A DNA stretch of 36,282 nt. Origin: Methanolinea sp. (GTDB taxonomy: Archaea > Halobacteriota > Methanomicrobia > Methanomicrobiales > Methanospirillaceae). Both the position numbers and the translations under genes were made by a program. Positions 1 through 7,754 of this stretch are shown piece after piece. Under the pieces are notes generated by a model that was not told where the DNA came from, did no database searches, and saw nothing but the letters and a program-made list of their open reading frames with translations. Location of the stretch: positions 1-36,282 of the forward strand of contig JASEES010000009.1 of the NCBI GenBank assembly GCA_030019395.1, read 5' to 3'. Numbering within the stretch: the stretch's first letter is position 1; the number at the start of each line of letters is the position of its first letter.

Positions 1-394
1 CCCCTCCGGACCACCCCCCTGGTGAGGATAGGGAGCGGGCAGGGTTGACTGGGGATTGTGTCATGTCCTCTCCTCCAGCACTGGCCCTGTCGCCATACGG
101 GGGTGCCGCAGCGGCGGGGCTTTAGCCCCGGGAGCGCCTAAGGATTGGAGTGCGGTCTGCTGCTGCTCGGAGGTGCCCTTCGCGTGAGGATAGGGAGCGG
201 GCAGGGTTGATTGGGGATTGTGTTATGACGTGTTTTCTTGCGGCGGGGCTTCAGATTGGGTGTGAGTTCGGTCTTTTTCTCTGTTGCCCGGAGGGGGAGA
301 CCCCCTCCGGACCACCCCCGGTGAGGATGGGAAGCAGGCAGGGTTGACCGGGGATTGTGTCATGACGTGTTCCCCATCACTAGCCCTGTCGTCC
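1..394. repeat. Three diverged direct-repeat copies in a gene-free stretch
   Basis: No gene is supported in bases 1-463. A block beginning GTGAGGATAGGGAGC and running through GGGGATTGTGTCATG starts at 22, 184 and 321, giving periods of 162 and 137 bases. Copies 1 and 3 also share the preceding CCCCTCCGGACCACCCCC (1-18 and about 302-319) and a trailing GCCCTGTCG. Copies 1 and 2 share a GCGGCGGGGCTT segment (111-122 and 240-251). After copy 1 there is a perfect 6-bp hairpin, GGGGCT-TT-AGCCCC (116-129). The spacers differ in length and the copies differ by substitutions, so this is not a CRISPR. The first copy may extend beyond the window. Function unknown; a species-specific intergenic repeat or the remains of a mobile element is possible. 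Confidence 0.75.
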
Positions 395-443
395 AAATAT
401 TCCGGTTCCGTGTATTCCGGTCACAATCGGGATAAAAGGATAG

Positions 444-449
444 AAAAAA
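444..449 (-). terminator. Oligo-T terminator candidate after tfs
   Basis: Six consecutive T residues on the minus strand lie 14 bases past the tfs stop codon. Oligo-T tracts are the usual intrinsic termination signal for archaeal RNA polymerase. No hairpin is evident. Confidence 0.4.
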
Positions 450-463
450 GGACCGGCTGGATA

Positions 464-775
464 TCAGTCGTATTCCCGCCACGTGTGCCCGCACTCGCAG
501 CACCTGAAGAACCGGACCTCGCTCTCGTCGGCAGCCCGGAGCTGGCGGAGCCACCAGAAGGCAAGGTTATGCTCGCACTTGGGGCATTTTACTGCGATTG
601 TGGGCAGAGTGCGGACAGATCCTTCCTCCTCGACGATCACGATCTCCTTCTCGCGGCGTGTCCTCGTGATCTGCATCTGGTCATTCTTGTCAATTTTCCT
701 GTTGTAACCGCATTTCCGGCACTTCAACTGGCCTGCAGACGAGATCATCAGGCTTCCGCATTCAGGGCAGAACAT
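464..775 (-). CDS. tfs: Transcription factor S (TFS, TFIIS-like cleavage factor)
   Basis: This 103-residue protein matches archaeal TFS, which binds RNA polymerase and stimulates cleavage of backtracked transcripts. The N-terminal zinc ribbon has Cys3/Cys6 and Cys19/Cys22. The C-terminal ribbon has Cys64/Cys67 and Cys92/Cys95. The acidic pair Asp83-Glu84 on the C-terminal hairpin, the part that enters the polymerase channel and catalyses cleavage in TFIIS, is present, so this should be a cleavage-competent TFS rather than an inactive paralogue. The ATG at 775 follows GGAGG by about 14 bases, a somewhat long spacing. A TATA box lies upstream at about 811-820. The gene stands alone, divergent from artA. 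Confidence 0.93.
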   Translation of the reverse strand: MFCPECGSLMISSAGQLKCRKCGYNRKIDKNDQMQITRTRREKEIVIVEEEGSVRTLPTIAVKCPKCEHNLAFWWLRQLRAADESEVRFFRCCECGHTWREYD

Positions 776-807
776 CAGCCATTAATGCGCCTCCATGCGA
801 GATTAAG

Positions 808-821
808 GCTTGTATAAAAGA
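808..821 (-). promoter_or_regulatory. TATA box of tfs
   Basis: On the minus strand this reads CTTTTATACAAGCC, a good archaeal TATA element. A transcription start about 26 bases downstream would fall near 790, giving a leader of about 15 nt before the tfs ATG. Confidence 0.55.
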
Positions 822-943
822 AGGTAAAGAAGGTCCAAAAAAAAAGGGATGGCCTGTCCGGAGAGTGACGAGACGCAGTTGTCCCGGGGTCAAACCATTC
901 GTAATAGCACCTTTTTTCTTTTCGGGATACCCATAGGAATGGG

Positions 944-1750
944 ATGAAAGAGCTCCTCGTCCTCTTCTCCTGCATCTTTTTCCTTGCATTCCTGGTTCCA
1001 TGGCGTTACAGGAATCACTGTGCGCTACTCGGGTGGACGGGGATGGTTCTCTTCCTTTTTGCCGAAATCCCCTATTACCTTTCCATAAACAACGTCCTCT
1101 ATCCGGTCCTCGCGGTCCTGTCCGTCCCCTTCCTCGCTATAACCGGGAAAAACCTCCTTTCCGGAGAGCGGCTGGTCCGGCAGCTCTCGACGGCTGCAGC
1201 GGTTGCATTCCTGATTTATGCCCCTTTCGAATTTACACCGCTCGGTGACTGGCTGATCGCGGTCGTCGTGGACCAGACGGCGGCCGTTCTCTCTCTTGTC
1301 GGGTACCCCGTCGACCGGCTCGCGTGGAACCTCGTCTCCCGGAACGGTTACCGGGTGGAGATCATCCTCGCCTGCACGGGGATCCAGGCAATAGCCATCA
1401 TGCTCGGCGTGGTCAGCGCTGTCAGGACGACGTTCCGCCAGAAGGTTCTCTCGTTCCTGCTCATCGTCCCTGTCATCTACCTCCTCAACATCGCGAGGAA
1501 CGTCGGGGTCATCATTGCCTATTCCGGGCAGTGGTTCCCCTACCTGCCGGAGATTGCGGGCAACGGGGAACCGGGGTACGAGAGTTTCTTCTGGGCGCAC
1601 AACGTGATCGCCGAGGGGCTGGCACTTCTCCTCCTCATCGGAATAGCATGGGGACTCTTTTCCATCATCCCGGATCTGGCACGGTATGCCACGGACCTCG
1701 TTGACCTCTATATCAGGGAGATCAGGCGAGCGTTCGGTAGAGGTACGTGA
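944..1750 (+). CDS. artA: Archaeosortase A family membrane transpeptidase
   Basis: This 268-residue multi-pass membrane protein has the exosortase/archaeosortase signature. The proposed nucleophile is Cys144 in the motif ACTGIQ, followed by the conserved Arg185 in NIARN and His219 in FFWAHN. Family knowledge: ArtA removes the PGF-CTERM tail of surface proteins such as the S-layer glycoprotein and joins the new C-terminus to a lipid on the outer face of the membrane. About seven to eight hydrophobic segments are visible. The ATG at 944 has GGAATGGG directly upstream. Its 3' end overlaps the opposing CDP-alcohol phosphatidyltransferase gene by 29 bp. No obvious PGF-CTERM substrate is encoded in this window. 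Assignment to ArtA rather than another archaeosortase class is by resemblance and context. Confidence 0.87.
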   Translation: MKELLVLFSCIFFLAFLVPWRYRNHCALLGWTGMVLFLFAEIPYYLSINNVLYPVLAVLSVPFLAITGKNLLSGERLVRQLSTAAAVAFLIYAPFEFTPLGDWLIAVVVDQTAAVLSLVGYPVDRLAWNLVSRNGYRVEIILACTGIQAIAIMLGVVSAVRTTFRQKVLSFLLIVPVIYLLNIARNVGVIIAYSGQWFPYLPEIAGNGEPGYESFFWAHNVIAEGLALLLLIGIAWGLFSIIPDLARYATDLVDLYIREIRRAFGRGT

Positions 1751-2354
1751 TTCTCTGGACTGCGGAGAGGTTCGTGCAGATAGCGATGATGATGACCGAG
1801 ATCCAGATGAACCCCGTTGCTCCTCCGATGAGGAGGACGAGGCAGGTCTCGGGTCTCCCGAAGAACCCGACACCCTCGAGGGGGTCTTCTATCTTCCCGT
1901 CGACCCTCTCCTGGTAGCCGATCTCGGCGTAGACCACCGGCTTGATGAAGGTGTTCATCAGGGACCCGGTGACGGCAAGGGCGACAACGCAGAAATCGGC
2001 TGTCGGGGGAAGGGACAGGAAACGCGTGACGAGCGGGACACCGGAGACGCCTATCCCGACAATGACGAGGGCATCCACGTACTTATCCACGATCCAGTCA
2101 AAAACCGCCCCGAACCGTGACTGGGTCGATGTCTGGCGTGCGACTGACCCGTCGACCAGGTCGAGCAGCACGGAGACAAAGAGGGCGAGGCTGCCGGCGG
2201 GAAACATCCGGAGGGAAAAGAGAATGGCACAGAGGATACCAAAGACCAGCGCAAGGAATGAGACCTGGTTTGCCGAAAAACCCGCCCGTGAAAAGAGTGC
2301 TGCCACCGGCTCGATGTACCGCATGAAACGGGGCCGGAGGGCAGTAATGTTCAT
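1722..2354 (-). CDS. CDP-alcohol phosphatidyltransferase (probable archaetidylinositol phosphate synthase type)
   Basis: This 210-residue integral membrane enzyme carries the complete family motif D-x2-D-G-x2-A-R-x8-G-x3-D-x3-D: Asp65, Asp68, Gly69, Ala72, Arg73, Gly82, Asp86 and Asp90. The acidic residues bind the two metal ions that activate the CDP-lipid. The family transfers a CDP-activated lipid, CDP-archaeol in archaea, onto an alcohol head group. The start MNITALRPRF and the length resemble archaetidylinositol phosphate synthases, but head-group specificity cannot be settled from sequence alone; archaetidylserine or archaetidylglycerol phosphate synthase remain possible. The gene converges on artA with a 29-bp overlap. 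CDP-alcohol transferases are recurrent neighbours of archaeosortase genes, which fits lipid attachment of sorted proteins. Confidence 0.85.
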   Translation of the reverse strand: MNITALRPRFMRYIEPVAALFSRAGFSANQVSFLALVFGILCAILFSLRMFPAGSLALFVSVLLDLVDGSVARQTSTQSRFGAVFDWIVDKYVDALVIVGIGVSGVPLVTRFLSLPPTADFCVVALAVTGSLMNTFIKPVVYAEIGYQERVDGKIEDPLEGVGFFGRPETCLVLLIGGATGFIWISVIIIAICTNLSAVQRITYLYRTLA

Positions 2355-2527
2355 GCCTAAGTACCATGCCGGGACTGCGGATAATGGTTATCATCCCCGG
2401 CTGGTGACAGCCCCTATGGGGAAAATAACCGGATTTTTCAGGATAAAGGCGGCTTTGCAGTCTCTTGCCGGCCGGGGAACCTCTATATCAGAGCAGCACG
2501 ATACAGCTCTCTGTGGCGGGAGATTTC

Positions 2528-3247
2528 GTGCCGGAAAACAGAAGAAGGCCCCATGTCCTGATGATGTCAGAGATCACGGTAGACGGGAAGCTCACCCTCA
2601 AGAGGGGAGCATCCAGCAAAATCCTGATGAAATACATGGACCATGCGACCGAGATCCTCCTGCACAAAACGCGTGCCGCCTGCGATGCAATCATGGTCGG
2701 TTCCCGGACGATACAGATCGATAACTCGTTCCTGACAGTCCGGCTGGTCCCCGGGAAGAGCCCCCTCCGGGTCATCCCGAGCAGCATGGCAGATATTCCC
2801 CCGGATGCAAACGTCCTCGGGCCCGATGCACCCACGGTCATCGCTGTCTGTTCCCGGGCACCGGAAGAAAAGGTAGCGATGCTCCGGGCCAGGGGAGTTT
2901 CTGTCGTCGTTGCCGGAGAAGACCATGTCGACCTGCCGCTCCTCATGGAGAAGCTGCACGATGAGTTCGGTGTCCGGCGGATGATGCTCGAAGGAGGCCC
3001 CACTCTCAACTGGCACATGCTGCACCACCGGCTCGTGGACGAGATCCGGCTCATCCACCTCCCCTTCATCGTCGGGGGAGCCGACACGCCCTCGCTTGTC
3101 GGCGGGATGCACATCGAGGACGAGTCGCAGATGATCCGGCTGGCCCTGTCGTCCCATTACATGTGCGGCACGAACCTCGTGACAGAGTGGAGGGTCCTCT
3201 ATTCAGGGAAAGGAGGGGACACAAGTGGAGGAGATTCCGGGACATAG
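2528..3247 (+). CDS. arfC: 2,5-diamino-6-ribosylamino-pyrimidinone 5'-phosphate reductase
   Basis: This is the archaeal RibD-C/RIB7-type reductase of riboflavin and F420 deazaflavin precursor synthesis. It reduces the ribosyl group of the pyrimidinone phosphate to ribityl using NAD(P)H. Recognisable parts are the N-terminal SEITVDGKLTL motif, the VGSRTIQIDNSFLTVR stretch, and the C-terminal LEGGPTLNWHML and PFIVGGADTPSLVGG segments that shape the nucleotide site. I chose the GTG at 2528 because GGGAG lies five bases upstream and gives 239 residues, close to the family length. An upstream in-frame ATG at 2465 would add 21 residues unlike the family. The last 23 bases overlap the sppA start, suggesting translational coupling. 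Confidence 0.9.
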   Translation: MPENRRRPHVLMMSEITVDGKLTLKRGASSKILMKYMDHATEILLHKTRAACDAIMVGSRTIQIDNSFLTVRLVPGKSPLRVIPSSMADIPPDANVLGPDAPTVIAVCSRAPEEKVAMLRARGVSVVVAGEDHVDLPLLMEKLHDEFGVRRMMLEGGPTLNWHMLHHRLVDEIRLIHLPFIVGGADTPSLVGGMHIEDESQMIRLALSSHYMCGTNLVTEWRVLYSGKGGDTSGGDSGT

Positions 3248-4010
3248 CCAAAAGCCCGCAAGGCGCCTTTTCGTATTCGCTCTTCTCCTGCTCCTGGCAT
3301 TCCTTGCGGGAGCTGCGGCATTCTGGCTCCTCCAGTTGTCTGACACGCAGGAGATGGGGATTTCGGTCATCCGTATCGAGGGGACCATCATGACCGGCAC
3401 GGGCCACGGAGGGGGTTATACCGGCTCGGAATACGCGGGCCGGGCGATCCGGGATGCAGCCGACGATCCCCTCGTCAAAGCGATAGTGCTGCGCGTCAAC
3501 AGTCCCGGCGGCACCCCTGCGGCTGCCCAGGAGATCATCCGGGACATCAGGTATGCCATGGAAAAGAAGCCGGTGGTCGTCTCCATGGGTGACATTGCCA
3601 CCTCCGCGGCGTATGCCATCTCTGCACCGGCAGACCGCATCTATGCAAACCCCGACACCATTACGGGCGGGATTGGCACATCCTGGACATTTATTGACAT
3701 ATCGGACTGGCTTGCGGAGAATAACATCAGCGTCGAGGTGATTACCTCGGGGAGCAGGAAGGATATGGGATACGGGTACCGTCCCCTCTCGCCCGAGGAG
3801 CGCGAGTATGCCGGTATGATCGTAAACGAGAGTAACGAGGGGATCCTTTCCGGGATCCTTGCCGCACGGCCGGTCAACCGGAGTATTATCGAGGACGCAC
3901 GGGTGTTCCGCGGACAGGATGCCCTCGAAGCAGGCCTCGTTGACGAACTGGGAAACCTCAACGATGCCATCGAGGGAGCAAGGAAGCTTGCAGCCGGCTG
4001 GAAACCCTGA
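3225..4010 (+). CDS. sppA: Signal peptide peptidase SppA (S49 family)
   Basis: A 261-residue membrane-anchored serine protease. Residues 14-36 form one transmembrane segment, followed by the S49 domain. The Ser/Lys dyad is likely Ser127 in ATSAAYAIS and Lys179 in GSRKDMGYG; the fold signatures LRVNSPGG (about 89-96) and ITGGIGTS are present. SppA degrades remnant signal peptides and other membrane-embedded peptides. The start is the GTG at 3225, with AGGAGGGG ending 5-8 bases before it, inside the tail of arfC. The length is that of the short archaeal/Bacillus SppA form with one protease domain, not the double-domain E. coli protein. Confidence 0.92.
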   Translation: MEEIPGHSQKPARRLFVFALLLLLAFLAGAAAFWLLQLSDTQEMGISVIRIEGTIMTGTGHGGGYTGSEYAGRAIRDAADDPLVKAIVLRVNSPGGTPAAAQEIIRDIRYAMEKKPVVVSMGDIATSAAYAISAPADRIYANPDTITGGIGTSWTFIDISDWLAENNISVEVITSGSRKDMGYGYRPLSPEEREYAGMIVNESNEGILSGILAARPVNRSIIEDARVFRGQDALEAGLVDELGNLNDAIEGARKLAAGWKP

Positions 4011-4020
4011 ACTCTCCCCG

Positions 4021-5292
4021 TCAGACCATCGAGGCCGGGTCGGCCTTCATGAACTCCCTGCACACGGTCGTTGCATAACTCCCGGGGCCGAGGGAAAAAG
4101 TGAGGGTCACGTCCTTTCCCGCAACAGTCCATGCAACGTCCGTGGAGAGGACTGCCGGTCGCAGCGCCCCGTTGTACCGGGTCCCCACGATCTCCGAGGC
4201 CCGTGCGAAATCTTCCGGGGAGATGCCATGCCTGGCAAGGAGGAGGGCCATCGCAGAATCGTCCTCGCCGGCAGGCTGAACGGGCCGCGACCCCGGTACC
4301 ATGATCGCGACGCGGCACCTGCCCCTGGAGGCCATGGTGCGGGCAGCCTGGAGCATCGGGGACGAAACGACATCCTCTTTTCCGTCTGAAAAGAGGAGCC
4401 TGTCCCCCGCATGCGGGATCCGGAAGTCATCGCCGAGCCTCTCCATCCGGGACGAGACGGTGCAGTTGAAGAGGTGGGACTGGAATGCACTGACGAAGAG
4501 GGAGAGGAGCCGGGGCGGGAGGGAACACAGCGCACCCCGGTAGTCACCCGGGTGCGATACGAGGTGGTGGAGCATTGCCCTCTCGTAGGAGAGGGTCACG
4601 GGAAACGACCGCAGGGCAGCGGCAGGGTCACGGGACGAGAGGAACTCTCCGCGTGCTTCCCGCACGGCAGGGTCCTCGCCCGGGCAGGCCCTGCCGATGT
4701 AACAGGTGACAGCCCCTTCGAGGTCACCTTTGAGGATGTGGAGACCCACGAGGTGGGTGACGGGTCTTGCCACCCCGAACCTCTGGATGCCGAAGTAGTT
4801 GGGGATTCCCTGCCTGCACGTCTCCGCAACTTCCGCAAGCTCCCGGCAGGGGTCGGACGACCGCGTGTCCCGTATGGTGATCGAGAAACGGTTCCCCTCA
4901 TGCCCGCCGAGGGACAGGGGCTGCTGCGATCTCCCGACCGGGACTATTTCGATGTCTCCGAGGGTGACCCGTGCGATATCGTTTTCCCGGACCCCGTAGA
5001 TGGCGATCAGCTGGGTGGTGAGGGCATGGGTATCCTTCGTCCCCGTCCACGAGACCCGGCGGTGCGATATCCCCAGCTGCCTTGCGATCTCGCGGGCTGC
5101 CCGCTGCATCTCCCAGTTCCTCTTCGTCAGCCGGCAGACGAGGTACGGCCCCTCGTCTCCCGGTGCGGCAAAGACCTCGTCCACAGCAAAGTCCTCCGCA
5201 CGCTCCCGCAGCCTGCCGCCGGTTCCCGGTGTATCGCTCGCGTAGTAGCGCATCCCGAGGACCTTTTCGAGGGGATAGGGGCTCTCTCTCAT
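4021..5292 (-). CDS. truD: tRNA pseudouridine synthase TruD
   Basis: A 423-residue TruD-family enzyme that makes pseudouridine 13 (and in archaea possibly other sites) in tRNA. The catalytic aspartate is Asp87 in the motif GTKDTHALTTQ. Other family motifs are EDFAVDEV near residue 34 and NYFGIQRFG, the conserved RNA-binding segment. The N-terminal LRERAEDF region is typical. It lies 58 bases downstream of pth2 on the same strand; pth2-truD adjacency recurs in euryarchaea, so a two-gene operon is likely. Its 3' end faces sppA with a 10-base gap. Confidence 0.94.
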   Translation of the reverse strand: MRESPYPLEKVLGMRYYASDTPGTGGRLRERAEDFAVDEVFAAPGDEGPYLVCRLTKRNWEMQRAAREIARQLGISHRRVSWTGTKDTHALTTQLIAIYGVRENDIARVTLGDIEIVPVGRSQQPLSLGGHEGNRFSITIRDTRSSDPCRELAEVAETCRQGIPNYFGIQRFGVARPVTHLVGLHILKGDLEGAVTCYIGRACPGEDPAVREARGEFLSSRDPAAALRSFPVTLSYERAMLHHLVSHPGDYRGALCSLPPRLLSLFVSAFQSHLFNCTVSSRMERLGDDFRIPHAGDRLLFSDGKEDVVSSPMLQAARTMASRGRCRVAIMVPGSRPVQPAGEDDSAMALLLARHGISPEDFARASEIVGTRYNGALRPAVLSTDVAWTVAGKDVTLTFSLGPGSYATTVCREFMKADPASMV

Positions 5293-5350
5293 AAAACGGT
5301 CTTCCTGTCGGGGGACCCGCAGCCGGAAACGGGTGCCACCTGTCCGGCCT

Positions 5351-5713
5351 TCACAGGAGGGACAGGGAACTCGTTATCCGGTCGAGATCCTCGCTCTTTG
5401 CAGGCCCGAGGCCGAGCGCAGTCACGGTTCCCGGTGGGATCTCGGTCAGTCCCGCGTCCTGGACAAGACCGGTCGCGATCCCGGAGTGTTCCGCAAGGCT
5501 CTTGAGTTCCAGGAGATCGCGTTCCCCGGGAACCTTCAGGACGACCTTCTTCTGCCCTTCCTGGAACCATTTCTTCCTCGTGGCTGCATCGGCCCTCTCG
5601 TACGCGATGATCGCGGCATGGGCGACCTGGGCACACGTCTTGCCGCAGCTCATCCTGATATCGCTCCGGACGACGATGCACTGTTTCCAGACAAACTGTG
5701 GTTCTCTCTCCAT
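5351..5713 (-). CDS. pth2: Peptidyl-tRNA hydrolase, archaeal/eukaryotic Pth2 type
   Basis: A 120-residue Pth2 that releases tRNA from prematurely dropped peptidyl-tRNA. Family motifs are visible: the KTCAQVAHA segment with Lys25, Cys27 and His32, and the QDAGLTEIPPGT motif with Asp86, the likely catalytic aspartate. It ends ALGLGPAKSEDLDRIT, as in the family. The frame is open far upstream, but homology begins at the ATG at 5713; no convincing ribosome site precedes it, so a leaderless or short-leader message is possible. It probably heads an operon with truD and is divergent from the flavoprotein gene at 5889. Confidence 0.93.
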   Translation of the reverse strand: MEREPQFVWKQCIVVRSDIRMSCGKTCAQVAHAAIIAYERADAATRKKWFQEGQKKVVLKVPGERDLLELKSLAEHSGIATGLVQDAGLTEIPPGTVTALGLGPAKSEDLDRITSSLSLL

Positions 5714-5888
5714 CTGCGGGAGTATGTTTCCCCCTGCGAGGTGAAAAATGGGTGTGAGGGAGAATGTGCCGGCAGTCCGGGTTCCGGCAGGCCCGTGGTT
5801 TCCATCCCCGGCTGCTCCCGTTCTTTCGGTCCTCCGGTCTTTCAGATCCCTTGATACTGCCACGTGCTGACAATAAAAGGGGAAAACC

Positions 5889-7067
5889 GTGACGGGACAC
5901 TTCGACGTGGTCGTGGTCGGCGGCGGACCGTCGGGGAGCACGTGCGCCCGGTTGTGCGCAGAGCAGGGCCTCTCGGTCTGCCTCCTCGAGGAACATGCAT
6001 CCGCAGGAATCCCTGTCCAGTGTGCCGGACTCCTCTCCCTCGCAGCATTCGAAGAGTGCAGTGTCCCTGACTCGTGCATCATCGCGACGGTGAGGGGTGC
6101 CCGGATCGTTTCCTCGCTTGGCCCCGTCCTCTCCTTTGATGCGGGCGTTCCGAAAGCCCACGTGGTGGACCGTGCCATCCTCGACCGCGAGATGCTCGCG
6201 CGTGCTGCCCGGGCCGGGGCAGAGATCAGGATGAAGACCGCGTTCTTCCGGAGGGAGGGACACAGCATCGTTACGAGGGGGATACGCGGGAAGGAAGAGA
6301 TCTCGTTCGGGGTTCTCGTCGGGGCCGACGGGGCAGCGAGCCGGGTCGCCCGCGAGAGCGGCATGCCACGCCCCGCGCACGTCCTTGCCGGCCTCCAGGC
6401 AGACATAGCCTGGCGGATGGACGAGGGTCTCGTGGAGATCCACCCCGATGCCTCCCCGGACTTCTTCGGGTGGGCGATTCCCATCGGCCCGGGAAGGGCA
6501 CGGGTGGGCCTCGCCGGTCTTCGGGATGTCAGGACGACCTTCCCGCGGTTCCTGGGCCGGTTTTTCGGGGATGGTCACCAGGCAACCGTCCACCTCGTGA
6601 GCGGGGCGATCCCCATCGGGCCGAGGGCCCGGACGTATGGCAACCGTGTCCTGCTCGTCGGGGACGCTGCAGGGATGGCCAAGCCCACATCGGGCGGGGG
6701 CGTCTACACGGGTGTCCGGGCAGCGCGCCATGCTGCACACGTCATCGGGGAGGCTGTCAGGAAAGGGAAATTCAGCGATGACGACCTGTCCCCCTACGAG
6801 AAGGCCTGGAGAGCAGACTTCGGCCGCGAGCTTTCTCTTGGGCTCCGGCTCTTCGAGGTCCGCCGGAAAATGACACCTGGTGATATTGCAGGGATAATCA
6901 GGGCACTCGATGACCCTGCCATCATCAGGGACATCGTGTCCCTGGGAGACATGGACCGGCCCGGAAAGATTGTCCGCCGCCTTGCTACGAGGCCGGAACT
7001 CTTTCCCCTTCTTGGCACGATTATCCGCTCAATGGTATTAAAAAATTTCAATAAGAACATTTTTTAA
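5889..7067 (+). CDS. Geranylgeranyl reductase family FAD-dependent oxidoreductase
   Basis: A 392-residue flavoprotein with the N-terminal dinucleotide-binding motif VVVVGGGPSGS (7-17), a second FAD signature LVGDAAGMAKPTSGGGVYTG near 255-275, and the GIPVQCAGLLS segment typical of the family. Members hydrogenate geranylgeranyl chains of archaeal membrane lipids (digeranylgeranylglycerophospholipid reductase) or act on quinone-like substrates. Methanogens carry several paralogues, so the substrate is uncertain. The GTG start at 5889 has AAGGGGAAAAC just before it. The last codons are strikingly AT-rich and coincide with an inverted repeat ending at the stop codon, so the cbi operon control region overlaps the end of this gene. 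Confidence 0.85.
   Translation: MTGHFDVVVVGGGPSGSTCARLCAEQGLSVCLLEEHASAGIPVQCAGLLSLAAFEECSVPDSCIIATVRGARIVSSLGPVLSFDAGVPKAHVVDRAILDREMLARAARAGAEIRMKTAFFRREGHSIVTRGIRGKEEISFGVLVGADGAASRVARESGMPRPAHVLAGLQADIAWRMDEGLVEIHPDASPDFFGWAIPIGPGRARVGLAGLRDVRTTFPRFLGRFFGDGHQATVHLVSGAIPIGPRARTYGNRVLLVGDAAGMAKPTSGGGVYTGVRAARHAAHVIGEAVRKGKFSDDDLSPYEKAWRADFGRELSLGLRLFEVRRKMTPGDIAGIIRALDDPAIIRDIVSLGDMDRPGKIVRRLATRPELFPLLGTIIRSMVLKNFNKNIF
7038..7067. promoter_or_regulatory. AT-rich inverted repeat before the cbi operon
   Basis: Perfect 9-bp arms, TTAAAAAAT (7038-7046) and ATTTTTTAA (7059-7067), are separated by 12 bases. The right arm ends exactly at the stop codon of the preceding gene and lies about 49 bases before the cbiM start. 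It could be an operator for a metal-responsive repressor such as a NikR-type protein, a TATA-containing promoter (TTTTTTAAAG, 7060-7069), a terminator for the upstream gene, or a combination. No known operator consensus was recognised. Confidence 0.45.
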
Positions 7068-7115
7068 AGAATAAGTAAAACTGTCAAATGTAAGAGTATT
7101 ATTCTGGTGATTGGA

Positions 7116-7754
7116 TTGCACATCCCTGATAGTTTCATTCCACTCCTGCAGGCAGCAGTGTACTGGGTCATTGCCCTCGTGTTCATTGCCCTGTCCCTGC
7201 GGTGGGCAAGGGCCGAGATGCGTGAAGAAAAGGTCCCTCTCGTCGCCGTGCTTGCGGCGGGAATCTTTGCCATACAGGCGGTCAACGTCCCCATTCCGTG
7301 GGGGACGAGCGGTCACATGGTGGGGGCCGCCCTCGCTGCGATCGTCCTTGGTTCACCCTTTGCAGCGGTCTTCGTTCTCACCCTCGTCCTGATCGTCCAG
7401 GGAGTCTTGTTCGGTGACGGCGGGATCACGGTGATGGGGGCAAACATCATCAACATGGGTGTCATCGGGGGATTCGTCGGGTTCTACAGTTACAAGGGAT
7501 TAAACAGGGCCATCAGGAACCCGTATCCTGCTGCATTTGTGGCTGCCTGGCTCTCCCTGTTTGTTTCGGCCCTTGCCTGCGCAGTCGAGATGGCCATTGC
7601 AGGAACGTTTCCCTTGGGCCTCGGCCTCTTCTCCATGGGCTTATACCATGCCGTCATCGGGGTGATCGAGGGCGCGATAACGACTGTCGCACTCTACCTG
7701 ATCGTTACGGCACGACCTGACATCCTCCCGAAGGAATCGGGGGTGACCGCCTGA
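7116..7754 (+). CDS. cbiM: Cobalt/nickel ECF transporter substrate-binding membrane component CbiM
   Basis: This 212-residue multi-span membrane protein is the substrate-specific (S) subunit of a group I ECF transporter. I place the start at the TTG at 7116, not at upstream codons, because it yields the canonical MHIPDS N-terminus. In CbiM/NikM the amino group of Met1 and the side chain of His2 coordinate the metal, so nothing may precede that Met. A near-perfect ribosome site, GGTGAT (7106-7111), lies four bases before the TTG. Further family signatures are [16 protein letters not shown] with the metal-binding His and [16 protein letters not shown]. Cobalt versus nickel cannot be decided here. 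The stop codon overlaps the next start. Confidence 0.93.
   Translation: MHIPDSFIPLLQAAVYWVIALVFIALSLRWARAEMREEKVPLVAVLAAGIFAIQAVNVPIPWGTSGHMVGAALAAIVLGSPFAAVFVLTLVLIVQGVLFGDGGITVMGANIINMGVIGGFVGFYSYKGLNRAIRNPYPAAFVAAWLSLFVSALACAVEMAIAGTFPLGLGLFSMGLYHAVIGVIEGAITTVALYLIVTARPDILPKESGVTA

Noticed and set aside
1-394. CRISPR array at the left end
   Set aside because: Repeats are too long and diverged, spacers differ greatly in length, and no cas genes are present.
150-817. Overlapping plus-strand frames of 65 and 177 codons through the repeat region and tfs
   Set aside because: They share the peptide GDCVMTC only because both read the same DNA repeat, and the second runs antisense through the clear tfs gene.
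5714-6484. A longer N-terminal extension of pth2
   Set aside because: Homology, length and motifs begin at 5713; the extension runs antisense through the flavoprotein gene.
7068-7105. Cobalamin riboswitch upstream of cbiM
   Set aside because: The leader is far too short and AT-rich and has no B12-box-like sequence; the inverted repeat is a better candidate.
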